DNA of 64,000 bases, from positions 41,870 through 105,869 of the forward strand of contig JBLRWO010000010.1 in NCBI GenBank assembly GCA_047921215.1, written 5' to 3'. Shown one piece after another: positions 51,928 to 62,700 of this stretch. Positions within the stretch are counted from its first letter, which is position 1. Every line of letters starts with the position of its first letter. The notes beneath the pieces are model-generated. The model saw nothing but the letters and a program-made list of their open reading frames with translations. It had not been told where the DNA came from and did no database searches. Source of the DNA: RECM01 sp047921215. GTDB taxonomy: Bacteria > Bacteroidota > Rhodothermia > Balneolales > Cyclonatronaceae. Made by a program: the position numbers and the translations under genes.

Positions 51928-54900
51928 TTATACCAAATGGGTGTCGCGCATCGACACGACAATCTGTTCAACTTCTCCGGTTCTCCGGAATACAAGGTTG
52001 CTGGTTTGCTGATCCAATGCCGTTCCTTCAAACCGGCGTGATGTTCCGTCGGTAAACCGTACCTCCGTCTTATTTTCTCCGGCAATCCGGTAAATCACCG
52101 GGACCTGGCAATACGAGAAGCCGAGTGCTTTTTCCGGTAGTTCAACAGAGAGAGTTTTCCGTTGCAGATCGACGAAATGGAATGTTCCGGTTTCGGCCCG
52201 GAATGCATGCAGCTTCAGTAAAAGCGGTCTGAAGGACAATTGCCCATCTTCCACGCTTATACCAAGCTCGCCGATATTCACAAGAATATCTTCTTTCACC
52301 TGTCCGGTCATACCGGGTTGCTGTGCCCCCCGGTGTTTCGGTGTGTGAGAATAGGGATCGGTCGGGAAGGCGCCATATACCTCCGGCGACTTGTGAATGC
52401 CGATTCCTTCGCCAATCTCGTGATAATGATTTACCAGTCTGTTAATTGTGTGATTTGGAGTAATAAGGGTTGAATGATCTTCATTATCTGAATTTTCTGC
52501 ATCTCCGGCGCTTTCATCGCCATCTGAAGACGCTTCAAAACCAGCACCGGCCATGGCACCTGTACGCTCGATTGATGCAGAATAGGTTACACCCCCCGTA
52601 TCACCAAACGCCCCAAGGCATACTTCCTGTACGGCGAGATGCAGCTTCGACACCATGTGCCAGTAGATGGAACCCAAACCCTCGTAGGCAAAGAATGTAC
52701 CCGACCGCCCGGTAAAGGCTTTGTGCTTGAATACTTCCTCAAATATGATAAGTACGGTTTGTGCCTCTTCCTCTACAAGATCTTTAAAACCCGACTCTTT
52801 CAGATCTTCAAGAGCGGCCTTTACATCGCGCGCATTCCTGAAATTCCCGTTAAAATGATACCCGCCAGGCTCGTCCACGGTGATGAGCTGCCGGTTGCCA
52901 TCGGCTACCAGCTGTTTCAACAGTGCGGATTTGCTCACCAGCGATTCCGGTATGTTGTTCTTTTCGAGGAACCGGGGCAGCTCTTTGTCGGGATAGAGCA
53001 TGTAGCTGTTCTGATCTTCACGGTACAGGGCGCTCTTACGCATGGCATCCAGAATGTTCAGCGCCTCCTCTGCACCCGGATAACCCGAGCTTAGCACAGC
53101 CACCTGGCCCTCAAGCATCTCACTCAGGTGTTCAATGGGGATGCCGTCTTCGTGATAGCTCATCAGGTTATATGCATGATAGAGATGGTCCGGCCTTCGG
53201 TTGGCCTCGATGGAATGCTCAAGATACTCCAGGGCAGTGCTGATGAATCCGGAAATTCGTTGCTGTGTGAGAGCCGATTTTTCGCCACTGAAACCATTCT
53301 CATAGATACCGGTACGGTAGGTGCAGCCGGCACGGCCGAGGGCATCAGTAATCTTTTTCCGGTTGATGTCGTCGATTCGCCCGCCCAGCAGATGGCGGTT
53401 TTCATTCAGTGATTCGGATATGCATTTAAAGAAAGCAGCCAGCTCTTCGGATACAAGGATATCCCCTTCATCCGTATGATCAATAACCTGTTCGAAAAAC
53501 TTCAGGAAGCGCCTCAGATAATACAGGGTAACCATGGAAACCCCGTTGCCTACCAGCGCATTATTCGCATCGTTCCATTCGGGGCGCTGAGTGTTCATCC
53601 AGATACCGCCTTCCGGTATGAAATTCGACATTTTTGAAAGCACTGTGGCAAGGATCTTCTCAATAAAGTTGACCCGGTGTATCCCGTTTTTCCGGCTGCC
53701 CAGCAGGGCGGCATCGGCACCTTTTACACTAACGCTTTCACGGATGGCCAGATCACCGGCAGTATCAAATTCAATGGTGTTCTTCGGGTCGGCTATAATG
53801 TTCTCATACGGTTTGATGCGATAGGGTACGTTGGCGTACACAAAACAGTCCTTCCCGAACAATGTTTTAAGGGCATCCGGATCGTGTTTCTTGTAGAATT
53901 CCAGGAATTTGAGCAGATAGATAATCTGATGGTCGCCCCAGTAACCGATATATGACCACGGATTATCGGGCTCGATTACCTCCCAGTCAAATCCCCCCTT
54001 TGTAACACGGTAGGGATTGTACCCGTCGAAGGTAGAGGCATTCAGGAATTTGAAGATCATACCCTCAATAAAGACCGGGTAGGAGTGTACGAGTGCCTCC
54101 CAGTTCTGGAAGATGTCGCGCCAGTTGCCCTGGTAATCCAGTATTTTGGAGCCATCGATCTCGCTGTGGGTGTTGATCGAAAACCTGTTCCAGGGACGAC
54201 TGGGATCGCCATGCCTGCGGCTGAATTTCAGCGGCAGGTACTCCTTGCACAGTCGGTACAAATCAGGATCATCAATACCCTCAAGCAATTCTGTGAGTTC
54301 ATCAAGGTAGAAGGTTTCTTTAAGTGATTCGAGAAACGTGGCATTTCTGCCGGCAACATCTGTGCTTGCATTCTTCAGATAGGAGATCAAATCCGCCTTC
54401 TCCATCAGATAATTTTCATTGAATGTTCCACCCCTCATGATGTTGAACAGTACATTCGAAAAATGACGTGCGTCGGCCGCAGTATCGGCGGTCAGTCGCA
54501 TGCCGTCTGATGCGGCCGTAAGTTGTCTCAGTTCCAGTGTGCCGCGCTCTATGTCCAGTTCAATGAGACGGTTCAGATCTTTGTTTTCCCTGATTGCCTT
54601 GCTAAGGGATATGATCTGCCCGTGATTCTGATTCACATTGGCGATTATTTTCCAGGTGCGGGTCGAATCCGGCTCAATATCCAGTTCAGAGACTATGAAA
54701 TAGGCTCCCTTCTCCCCCTTTACATCGTTTTCGTACTGAACAGGCTGCCTTCTTCTGTAACGGTCAAGCTGCAAAGAAGACAGAAGATGACCCGATTTCT
54801 CAATACCAAGCGACCAGGCTATGTTGGCCTTCAACGCTTCGCTCGGTTCGGCCTTGTCCGAAATGATGGCGCTCAGTGCATAAATACCCAGTCCGCTATC

Positions 54901-55476
54901 GGCAACAAGCTCGCTGCGCTTGTAGGCATCGACCAGGTTGCTGGTGGCTGTCTGAAGATCGGGTTCCACGCCATAGGGCAACAGATTCTGAATGCCGTCG
55001 AGTATCTCCACCCGTAAGACAGCATCCGAGGTATTAACAAGTTCAGACTTCCGTACAAATCCGAACAGATTGCTTGAATTCCACTGGTAGCGGAAGATCA
55101 GCTTCAGATCGTGATTGATCTCTTCGAACATGATTTTGTTGCCGAAAAAGCTTTTGTACAGATTCCTGCTGATGCTGTACCTGCCGGAATAGCGTTCGGA
55201 AAACGGTTCCCAGATTCTGACTTCATCTCCTGAATGAACCTGAAAGATGGTTTTGCTTCCAGTTATATCGGCAGATTCGGTAATTTTATCGTCGGTGTAG
55301 TAGGGAAACAGGGCAAAATGACTGTTCTTTCGTCCTGCCGTTAGACCACCGTTGCTCGAAATGAACATCCAGTGGTTGGAATCACTTACCACGCTCATAA
55401 AAAACGGACGCAACCTGTCGTGGTCGTTTATTTTGAACCAGGCTTCCCTGTCGATGGTGGTTGTTTGTATAGCCAA
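51928..55476 (-). CDS. GH149-like beta-1,3-oligoglucan phosphorylase
   Basis: A 1182-residue cytosolic enzyme with a GH94-related phosphorylase plan: beta-sandwich N-terminal half, helical (alpha/alpha)6 catalytic part with 'DYQGNWRDIFQNWEAL' (about 447-462) and 'YIGYWGDHQ' (509-517, D515 a good candidate for the catalytic acid), and a C-terminal beta domain. Its length and GH17 neighbourhood match GH149, whose characterised members phosphorolyse beta-1,3-gluco-oligosaccharides to glucose 1-phosphate. I recognise the family by architecture, not by a search, and a GH94/GH161 relative is the alternative. TTG start at 55476. An acidic insert ('SSDGDESAGDAENSDNEDHS') lies near residue 1000. Confidence 0.75.
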   Translation of the reverse strand: MAIQTTTIDREAWFKINDHDRLRPFFMSVVSDSNHWMFISSNGGLTAGRKNSHFALFPYYTDDKITESADITGSKTIFQVHSGDEVRIWEPFSERYSGRYSISRNLYKSFFGNKIMFEEINHDLKLIFRYQWNSSNLFGFVRKSELVNTSDAVLRVEILDGIQNLLPYGVEPDLQTATSNLVDAYKRSELVADSGLGIYALSAIISDKAEPSEALKANIAWSLGIEKSGHLLSSLQLDRYRRRQPVQYENDVKGEKGAYFIVSELDIEPDSTRTWKIIANVNQNHGQIISLSKAIRENKDLNRLIELDIERGTLELRQLTAASDGMRLTADTAADARHFSNVLFNIMRGGTFNENYLMEKADLISYLKNASTDVAGRNATFLESLKETFYLDELTELLEGIDDPDLYRLCKEYLPLKFSRRHGDPSRPWNRFSINTHSEIDGSKILDYQGNWRDIFQNWEALVHSYPVFIEGMIFKFLNASTFDGYNPYRVTKGGFDWEVIEPDNPWSYIGYWGDHQIIYLLKFLEFYKKHDPDALKTLFGKDCFVYANVPYRIKPYENIIADPKNTIEFDTAGDLAIRESVSVKGADAALLGSRKNGIHRVNFIEKILATVLSKMSNFIPEGGIWMNTQRPEWNDANNALVGNGVSMVTLYYLRRFLKFFEQVIDHTDEGDILVSEELAAFFKCISESLNENRHLLGGRIDDINRKKITDALGRAGCTYRTGIYENGFSGEKSALTQQRISGFISTALEYLEHSIEANRRPDHLYHAYNLMSYHEDGIPIEHLSEMLEGQVAVLSSGYPGAEEALNILDAMRKSALYREDQNSYMLYPDKELPRFLEKNNIPESLVSKSALLKQLVADGNRQLITVDEPGGYHFNGNFRNARDVKAALEDLKESGFKDLVEEEAQTVLIIFEEVFKHKAFTGRSGTFFAYEGLGSIYWHMVSKLHLAVQEVCLGAFGDTGGVTYSASIERTGAMAGAGFEASSDGDESAGDAENSDNEDHSTLITPNHTINRLVNHYHEIGEGIGIHKSPEVYGAFPTDPYSHTPKHRGAQQPGMTGQVKEDILVNIGELGISVEDGQLSFRPLLLKLHAFRAETGTFHFVDLQRKTLSVELPEKALGFSYCQVPVIYRIAGENKTEVRFTDGTSRRFEGTALDQQTSNLVFRRTGEVEQIVVSMRDTHLV

Positions 55477-55522
55477 TGTCTTGGGTAGTTAAAAATCCGT
55501 GTTATGGGGATGTATATATGGT

Positions 55523-56881
55523 TTAATGGCTTCCGGAATTTGATGATTGTGATGATGAACCTGTATCGTTCTCATCTGAGTCGGTTTCATTCAAATTCCC
55601 TCTTTTTGCCCGCTCGTAAGCGTCTTCAAGTGAAATGGTGCTGAAAAATTCTTCAAGGGTTTCAAGAGATGCACGCGGTGCATAGGGATTAAACCGGTGT
55701 GCCTCCCTGATTACATAATATGCGGCCCGGGGGTAGAGTTTATTAACTCCGTTCGGCATAGAAGGTCCTTTGGCCATTATACCGAACCACTCCTCATTCA
55801 TATTGTTTTCACCTTCAACAAAATCACATTCGTAGCCTCCGTTGAACCAGGTCGACTCGGTATTGTGCACATCCAGATCGTAAGTCTGTCCGTATTTCCA
55901 CCAGCCATCGCTCGACTGGAAGGTGAACCCGCCGATTGAGTTGCCGGCCTTGCCCATACCTGCGGCATAGGCGTATATCTCTTTCCAGTTACCGTGTTTA
56001 TAATAGGCCTGACACAGCTGGTCTTCTTCGCTGGTCAGTGCATTCCAGGCATCTGCACCAAACTCGGTAAGCAACACCGGTTTGCCGTATTCCTCTTTTA
56101 TCAGATCGTAAAAATCAGTGAAGGAGATACCACGGTATACATTGGCTCCGAAGATGTCGATATCAGGCAGCTCCTCAATAATAATATCCAGGAACAGTAG
56201 ATCGCCGTTAGCGATGGCAACGGGTCTATCCGGATCAATTTCTTTCACCGCAAGGGCCGCCCGGTTGAACAGGTGATACATGTGGCGGGCGCGGATTGTT
56301 GAATTGCGGTCGGCAACAGGGATGTCTTCGGTTTCGGGTCCGTCCCAGAACAGACCATAGTTATTTTCATTGCCAAGCAGATACAGCAGCAGGCCTCTGG
56401 TGCCTTTGTATTCACGGGCAAGCCCGGATACTTCATCGAGCAGCAATTCAACAACCCTCGGATCGGAATACTCGGTATTACCCACCCATTCCCCATCGAG
56501 CTCCAGCCCGTATCGGCCGAATGAATGGTTCAGCATGGTGTGGATTCCGAAATTATCGTGGATGTATTCGATCCACTCCCGTGGTATTCCAGTGTAGACG
56601 CGTATAGCATTCACCCCGATGTGCTGAAGATGCCCCATCTCATAGTCGAGGGCAGCACGTATAAATTCGGGTGACTCCTCCCAGAGGCTGTATTCATAGT
56701 TCGTACCGATGGGGTAATAATCCCAGTTCATGCCATTTACCATGAAGGGCGTTTCGTCTACCATCAAAATCCAGCCATCCTGATCTTCCACGACCTCCAC
56801 GATAGTTTCCGCCCTGGGGCCGCACGCTAGTGAAGTGACCATCAGGCACATAAATAGCATAACCTGTTTGATGTTATTCAT
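55523..56881 (-). CDS. lipoprotein TIM-barrel glycoside hydrolase (GH2/GH5-like)
   Basis: A 452-residue lipoprotein (lipobox 'SLAC', Cys20) with a clan-A barrel: 'FMVNGMNWDYYPIG' opening, acid/base E172 in 'YLLGNENNYG' and nucleophile E273 in 'LLTEFGADAWN'. It resembles the catalytic domain of GH2 or GH5 enzymes, but I cannot assign a family. The C-terminus is a Ser/Asp/Asn-rich low-complexity tail. It is the first gene of the beta-glucan locus, 46 bp before the phosphorylase, and lies behind a LacI-type operator. Confidence 0.75.
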   Translation of the reverse strand: MNNIKQVMLFMCLMVTSLACGPRAETIVEVVEDQDGWILMVDETPFMVNGMNWDYYPIGTNYEYSLWEESPEFIRAALDYEMGHLQHIGVNAIRVYTGIPREWIEYIHDNFGIHTMLNHSFGRYGLELDGEWVGNTEYSDPRVVELLLDEVSGLAREYKGTRGLLLYLLGNENNYGLFWDGPETEDIPVADRNSTIRARHMYHLFNRAALAVKEIDPDRPVAIANGDLLFLDIIIEELPDIDIFGANVYRGISFTDFYDLIKEEYGKPVLLTEFGADAWNALTSEEDQLCQAYYKHGNWKEIYAYAAGMGKAGNSIGGFTFQSSDGWWKYGQTYDLDVHNTESTWFNGGYECDFVEGENNMNEEWFGIMAKGPSMPNGVNKLYPRAAYYVIREAHRFNPYAPRASLETLEEFFSTISLEDAYERAKRGNLNETDSDENDTGSSSQSSNSGSH

Positions 56882-57414
56882 TTCGACCGTTTTTAATAAT
56901 TTCTATTCATTTCCCGCCCATGATCAGTACGGCAATCAACAACAGAAAGCGCTTTTAAATTATAATCCGCACCTCATTAATGCAATTTTTTTTCACTTTT
57001 TATGAAATATTTTTATTCATACACCCTAACTCTTTCATTTCCCGTATCCCATACCATGAACATACTTTCTGTTTTTCCATCCGAAATTTTTTGCAGACAA
57101 GAACACGCTAATCCACTAACTGCTAAATATATAGACAATATTTAATCTGCGCAGGACTCGTTTAACCTCATTCCATTACAAGAAAGACAGGTCATGATAA
57201 CGAGTCGCTCCCGGGCGTGAAGATAGTGCAAAAATTTTCATTACTGGATATTTCAGATTAATTATCTGTCTGGATTTCAAAGCAAATATTTTCCAATATA
57301 TTGTATTTATTTGCACATAAAGATTTCGTATCTCACATCCGGTAAGAAGTTTAACTAAAGCCTGTCGTATCTTAACTGATACACTCACTTACAGTTGAAT
57401 TAACATAAGCCGTC
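56882..57414. other. regulatory intergenic region upstream of the beta-glucan locus
   Basis: About 530 A/T-rich bases between the divergent glycosidase and Gfo/Idh/MocA genes. A minus-strand frame of 70 codons (57176-57388) has no protein-like features and is taken as chance. Apart from the operator palindrome at 56946-56955, no other element was recognised. Both promoters must lie here. Confidence 0.5.
56946..56955. promoter_or_regulatory. LacI-family-type operator palindrome
   Basis: AAAGCGCTTT is a perfect 10-bp palindrome with the central CG pair typical of LacI/CcpA-type operators. It is 65 bp upstream of the first gene of the beta-glucan locus. I saw no second copy in the window. Regulation of the locus by a LacI-family repressor is inferred, and the only such gene here is at 5312-6319. 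Confidence 0.55.
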
Positions 57415-58395
57415 ATGTCTATACAGAACCGCCCGGTCCGATGGGGCATCATCGGCCCCGGCAGAATCGCTCACCGGTTCGCCCAGGACCTGAGCACCAT
57501 CCCTGATGCCGCTCTTCACGCCGTGGCTTCCCGCGACAAAGCACGTGCTGAGACATTTGCATCGCAATACGGAGCCACCACCACGTACAACAGTTACGAG
57601 GATCTTGCAGATGATCCCAAGGTAGACGCCGTCTACATCGCCACACCCCACTCATACCACCATCAACACAGCATACTCTGTCTGAACCGGAAGAAAGCAG
57701 TGCTGTGTGAGAAACCTTTTGCGATGAACCTGGGCGAAGTACAGGAGATGGAAGAAACAGCCAAATTGAACCAGACCCTGCTGATGGAAGCCCTTTGGAC
57801 CTTTTTTCTGCCGCATTACCGCAAGGTTCTGGACCTCCTGAACGAAGGGGCCATAGGCAGCATTCTGAGTGTTGAGGCCGATTTCGGCTTTAAACCGGAG
57901 TGGGATCCGGGGTCGAGAGTTTTCAAAAAAGAGCTGGGTGGTGGCAGTTTGCTCGATATTGGCATCTACCCGATATTTCTCGCCCTTACCACCATAGGAA
58001 TGCCCGACGATTTGGAAGCCACAGGCACTTTTTTCAGGAACGGTGTGGATTCGTCCTGTACCATGCGGTTTGGCTACAAATCCGGTGCGGAGGCAAGATT
58101 GTACTGCTCATTTTTGGAGCAGACTCCGACCGCCGCTGTGATTACGGGCGACCGGGGCAAGCTGACTATCCATCCGAAATTCCACGCGCCAACCTCTTTT
58201 ACACTTGAGAACAACAGCCGCTCTGAAACGTTTGATTTTGATGTAAAGACGAACGGGTATTCGTATGAGATTATCCACTTCAACCATCTGATCAGGCGGG
58301 GCCACACCGAAAGCGACATCATGACGTTCAATAAAAGCAAGCAGCTCATCACCTTGCTGGATGCCGTCAGGGAACAGGTTGGGTTGGTTTACTGA
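57415..58395 (+). CDS. Gfo/Idh/MocA family oxidoreductase
   Basis: A 326-residue NAD(P)-dependent sugar-type dehydrogenase: Rossmann motif 'GIIGPGRIAHRFAQDL', 'VYIATPHSYHH', the catalytic lysine in 'VLCEKPFAMN', and the C-terminal alpha/beta domain with 'GGGSLLDIGIYPI'. It is closest in style to dihydrodiol dehydrogenase/glucose-fructose-type members. It is divergent from the beta-glucan operon and shares its upstream region, so glucose or a glucoside may be its substrate, but this is guesswork. Confidence 0.9.
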   Translation: MSIQNRPVRWGIIGPGRIAHRFAQDLSTIPDAALHAVASRDKARAETFASQYGATTTYNSYEDLADDPKVDAVYIATPHSYHHQHSILCLNRKKAVLCEKPFAMNLGEVQEMEETAKLNQTLLMEALWTFFLPHYRKVLDLLNEGAIGSILSVEADFGFKPEWDPGSRVFKKELGGGSLLDIGIYPIFLALTTIGMPDDLEATGTFFRNGVDSSCTMRFGYKSGAEARLYCSFLEQTPTAAVITGDRGKLTIHPKFHAPTSFTLENNSRSETFDFDVKTNGYSYEIIHFNHLIRRGHTESDIMTFNKSKQLITLLDAVREQVGLVY

Positions 58396-58485
58396 TCTGA
58401 TGAATATTTTATGAAAATCCACCCGCTACAGCCTCTGTCAGACCAATGCCGGGTATAAATTTGCAGACACCGGCAACTCTGGCAG

Positions 58486-59409
58486 TCAGCTCTGTAGTGG
58501 ATGCGTTGCGGTTGTCTTTATCCCCTCCTCATAGGATGTTGCCCTGAAAAAGCGGGATTCAAAATTGGTACTGTCTACAATATAAGGGTACTCATTCTGG
58601 TAAAGCAGTTCGATTGATTCACGAACAAGCGGATTGAACACCCCGACCATTTTGAGCATCCATGGTTTCAGTACCTGATATGACGGGCGTGTTCCGTAAA
58701 TCCCGGCAACCATTTCGATGAATTCCCTCCCGGTTGGCGCATTTTCGCGGGTTGGCAGGTGCCACGCCCGACCGTAGGCATCAGCGGTATTGCCAAGCAG
58801 GGCAGTTCCCCGCACGGCATCAGGGGTATAGATCATGGAATGGGGCACGGAATCGTTGCAGAGCCAGGAAGCCTTCTTCCCTTGCCGGAGTTTTTCAAAG
58901 ACCATGGGATGAATGAATGTATTGGTGGCACCGGGCCCGTAAAAGTCGGCAGCCCTGGCGATCAGCGCGGTGAGTTCACCTGACTGAATTTCGTCCAATA
59001 ACATCCGGTTAACCAGTGCCCGCACCTCACCCTTTTTACTTGAAGGATTTACAGGTGTGGATTCGGTCATGGGCCCGTCTACCAGTCCGTACAGGTACAC
59101 ATTATCGAAAAACACCAGCTTCGTACCGTACTTTTTGCAGGCGTTGATGGTGTTTCTCATGATCACCGGCCATTGCTGCTGCCAGACGGATGTTTTATAC
59201 TGAAGCCCAGCCGTAAGGTAGGCTACATCTGTCCCTTTTACGGCGCGATCAACGTCATAAGAAAGGGTCAGATCGGTTTTCACAACCTCGTCATCCGGAT
59301 TTACCTTTTGTGGATTTCTGGCAGCCAGCCGCACTCTGCTGGTATAATTTTTAAGCTCCGTGGCGAGTCCGTTTCCGATTACTCCGCCTGCTCCAAGAAT
59401 AACCTGCAT
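58486..59409 (-). CDS. NAD-dependent epimerase/dehydratase-like (extended SDR)
   Basis: A 307-residue extended SDR. The N-terminal glycine motif is 'ILGAGGVIGNGLATEL', an atypical G-x-G-G-x-I-G. 'VFFDNVYLYGLVDGPMTE' holds the region where the Tyr/Lys pair would be, but the usual Y-x-x-x-K is not evident, so it may be an atypical (NmrA-like or reductase) member. It is convergent with the Gfo/Idh/MocA gene. Substrate is unknown. Confidence 0.78.
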   Translation of the reverse strand: MQVILGAGGVIGNGLATELKNYTSRVRLAARNPQKVNPDDEVVKTDLTLSYDVDRAVKGTDVAYLTAGLQYKTSVWQQQWPVIMRNTINACKKYGTKLVFFDNVYLYGLVDGPMTESTPVNPSSKKGEVRALVNRMLLDEIQSGELTALIARAADFYGPGATNTFIHPMVFEKLRQGKKASWLCNDSVPHSMIYTPDAVRGTALLGNTADAYGRAWHLPTRENAPTGREFIEMVAGIYGTRPSYQVLKPWMLKMVGVFNPLVRESIELLYQNEYPYIVDSTNFESRFFRATSYEEGIKTTATHPLQS

Positions 59410-59714
59410 GCTTTATTTGGTTGGTTTCAGATAATACCCGCTTCCGCGTACTTCATTCATTATACGACGTTCATACTACAAGAAGCATAATACGTCATTC
59501 ATACGTTTTTAACTGAATTTGGATACGCATTGGAATGATTGATATGACCGATTGCCGTTAATGTGATATTTCTAAAAAATAATTTTTTTCGAATTTCTAC
59601 GACATAGCTGAACGGATACGCTGTCGTTCTGTTCAGGGCTTTTGTCTCAGCATTTATGATTCCTAATGAGTACTTTGTCGGCATTGCAGAAATTATCATC
59701 ACCCACTCAATTTT
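59410..59714. other. intergenic region upstream of the secreted PLD protein
   Basis: About 305 bases between divergent genes. Two imperfect copies of an 'ACGTTCATAC'-like element (about 59465-59475 and 59490-59503, the second reading ACGTCATTCATAC) lie near the left end and could be a regulator site. TACTTTG at 59669-59675 is close to the Bacteroidota -7 element and 40 bp from the start codon, but a clear -33 partner is lacking. No gene seen. Confidence 0.35.
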
Positions 59715-62700
59715 ATGACACGTTTACTACTTACTCTCGGCTTAATTATATCCACCTCACTATTCATCACCGCAAATGCCCAGCTTTTCGAGGATTTTGA
59801 AACGGGTCTTAAAACCGCCTACGCCGACGGGCCCGTAACTCTTACGTCAGGTTCCTGGCTTTTTAGTGATGCCCTGATCGGAAATCTTGACAACGACAAA
59901 AAGAACGGTACACGAAGTGCCCGGATTCGTGCCGGTTTTATTGAAATGCAGTTCGACAAGAGTGATGGTGCCGGCGACATTTCATTTTACTATGCCAGTT
60001 TCGGCGGTGATATTGCCGGGGTTGTGAGAGTTTTGGTATCCGACAATGGGGGTACAACATGGCAGCAGGTTGGTGAAGACCTTACAACCACCTCTGCCCT
60101 GCAGCAGGCTTCCATTCTGACCAATATACCGGGGAATGTAAGAGTGAGAATCGAGCGGGTAAGCGGGAACCGTATTAACATTGATGATGTACGTGTAACC
60201 GACTTCGTGGAAGCCACGGAGGATCCGACCCTGACCCTGACTGCCGGCGGCAATCCTGTTGCCAATGGTGATGCATTCGACTTCGGCATAGTACCTGTGG
60301 GTGAAACCAAATCGGCCTCTTTCCGCATCCGCAACACCGGCCAGGCGCTTCTTCAGATCACCGGGGCCACACTTGAAGGTACCGGATTCAGTACGCCTGC
60401 CGATTTTTCAAACCTTGAACTTGAGCTGTTTGAAAGTTTTGATTTTGAGTTGACCTACAGCCCTGCTGCTGAAGCCAGCTACGAAGGCAGCCTCACGTTT
60501 GAATCCAATGATCCTGTAAATCCGGCCTATCTCGTAAACTTATCGGGTACCACTCCGGCGCTGGCAGAACCCATCACTATTGCTGAAGCACGAAGCCTTC
60601 CTGTGGGTACTGTGGTTACGGTGGCGGGCTGGGTAACGGCATCCGACCAGTTCCGTGGCCCCGTCTATTTTCAGGATGAAACGGCCGGGATCGGCTGGTT
60701 TAACAACGATAACATGCGCATCGAGTGGAACATTGATGCACGCATCGGCGACTCTCTTGTTGTGACCGGGGCCATTGGTCAATTCAACAACCTCATCCAG
60801 ATTGTGGATGACATCACATACACCGTTTTCCCGGAATCGAACAGGGATATTGAACCACGGAACATCACGGTAACGCAACTCACTACCGGCGATTACGAGG
60901 GGCAGCTTGTCCGAATCAGTGATGTAAATATTACCGGTACAGGTACTTTTTCGGGTGGTACCAATTACCCCATCACGGATGTAACCGGCAGCAGCGAGAT
61001 GCGGGTCGATGCCTTTACGAACATCAGCGGCAGTAATATACCCAACGAACCGGTAAACCTGACCGGTATAGCCGGCCGGTTTTTGAATTTCAGGCAGATA
61101 CTACCCCGGTTTACAGACGACATTCAGATAATCAGCGGCGGGCCGGTTATTTCCTCTGCCGCTCCCTATGAAATTTTCGCAACACCCGGCTCCATCACCT
61201 TCAGCTGGGAGACAGAAGAACCCGGCCATTCGGAAGTAAGATATGGTATCACCCCCGGTTTTGAGCTTGGCCGGGTGATTGATGAAACACCGAAAACCAG
61301 CCATACTATGATTGTTGAGAATCTGGATCCGGCTACGGTGTACAAGGTGCAGCTTCGTTCAGCAGCCGGTACCGACACCAGTACCACATCCCCGTACATC
61401 ACTTCAACATCGTCGCCAGCGGGAACGACGGGTGAGGTCAGGGTTTACTTCAATAAATCGGCCGATACGTCGCTTGCCACCTATCAGGAAGCCGTACAAA
61501 ATGAAAATTTCAGCAACCGGCTGATCAGTTACATCGAGGCTGCCGAGCAGACGGCCGAATTTGCCTTCTACAGCATCAGCGGTACAGTGGGCAACCAGAT
61601 TGCCGACAAAATTATTGAGGCCCACCAGCGGGGCGTGGATGTGCGGGTAATTGCCAGCGGTCACACCGGCAACCCGAACGCGGTGATTACCAAACTGGTA
61701 AATGCTGGTGTAAAGGCTACTCTCAGCCTTGGAATGGAACAGCATCACAATAAATTTGCAGTCATCGATGCCCATCACGACGATCCGTCGAAAACATGGC
61801 TGGTAACCAGTTCCTGGAATGCAACAGATGATGGTACATTCAACCAGTTCCAGAACATGATTAATGTTCAGGATGTAGCCCTGGCCCGTGCCTACCTGCT
61901 TGAATTCAACCAGATGTGGGGAGCGGAATCAGGCAGTTTCAATGCCGCCAACGCCCGTTTCAGTGAATTTAAGGAAGTAGTGAATCCTTCTGTTTTCTTT
62001 GTCGGTGAGGATGCCACCCAGATCCGGTTGTATTTCAGCCCCCAGGCCAATACTGAATCACATATTATCCGTGCACTGGCCACCGCCGGTTCCAACATTG
62101 ATCTGGGCCTGAACCTGATAACGCGTCGGGCCATCTCCAATACCATGCTCAGCCGGTTCAATGACGGGGTTAAGGTTCGCGGAGTGATCGGACAGACCAA
62201 CCTGCAGGGAAGCGAGTGGGAATACCTGAGCAGCTGGGCCGATGTGCACGAATTCTCACAGGGAGATTTTGGGTTACTACACCACAAATATGCGATCATT
62301 GACGGTGAAAATACCAACGACAATTCTAAAGTGATCACCGGTTCGCACAACTGGTCGAATAATGCGAATACCTTGAACGACGAGAATACTCTGATCATCT
62401 ACAACGGAAGGGTTGCCAATGAGTTTCTTCAGGAGTTTGCAGCAAGGTACACTCAGGCCGGCGGTCAGGATGTATTCATCCCCGTATCTGTAGTTGAAGA
62501 GAGCGCTGATCTGCCCGAAACGGTTACACTCAGCCAGAATTATCCGAACCCGTTCAACCCGACCACCACCATCCGGTTTCAGCTGAATTCGGGACACAGC
62601 GTAACGCTTGATGTATTTGATATCATGGGGCGGCGGGTTGCCAACCTGGCAGAAAACCGCGGATTCTCCCCTGGTGAACATACCCTGACGTTTGATGCAT

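Noticed and set aside
57176..57388. Small minus-strand frame in the 56.9-57.4 kb gap
   Set aside because: No signal, domain or coupling to neighbours. It lies in an A/T-rich regulatory region.
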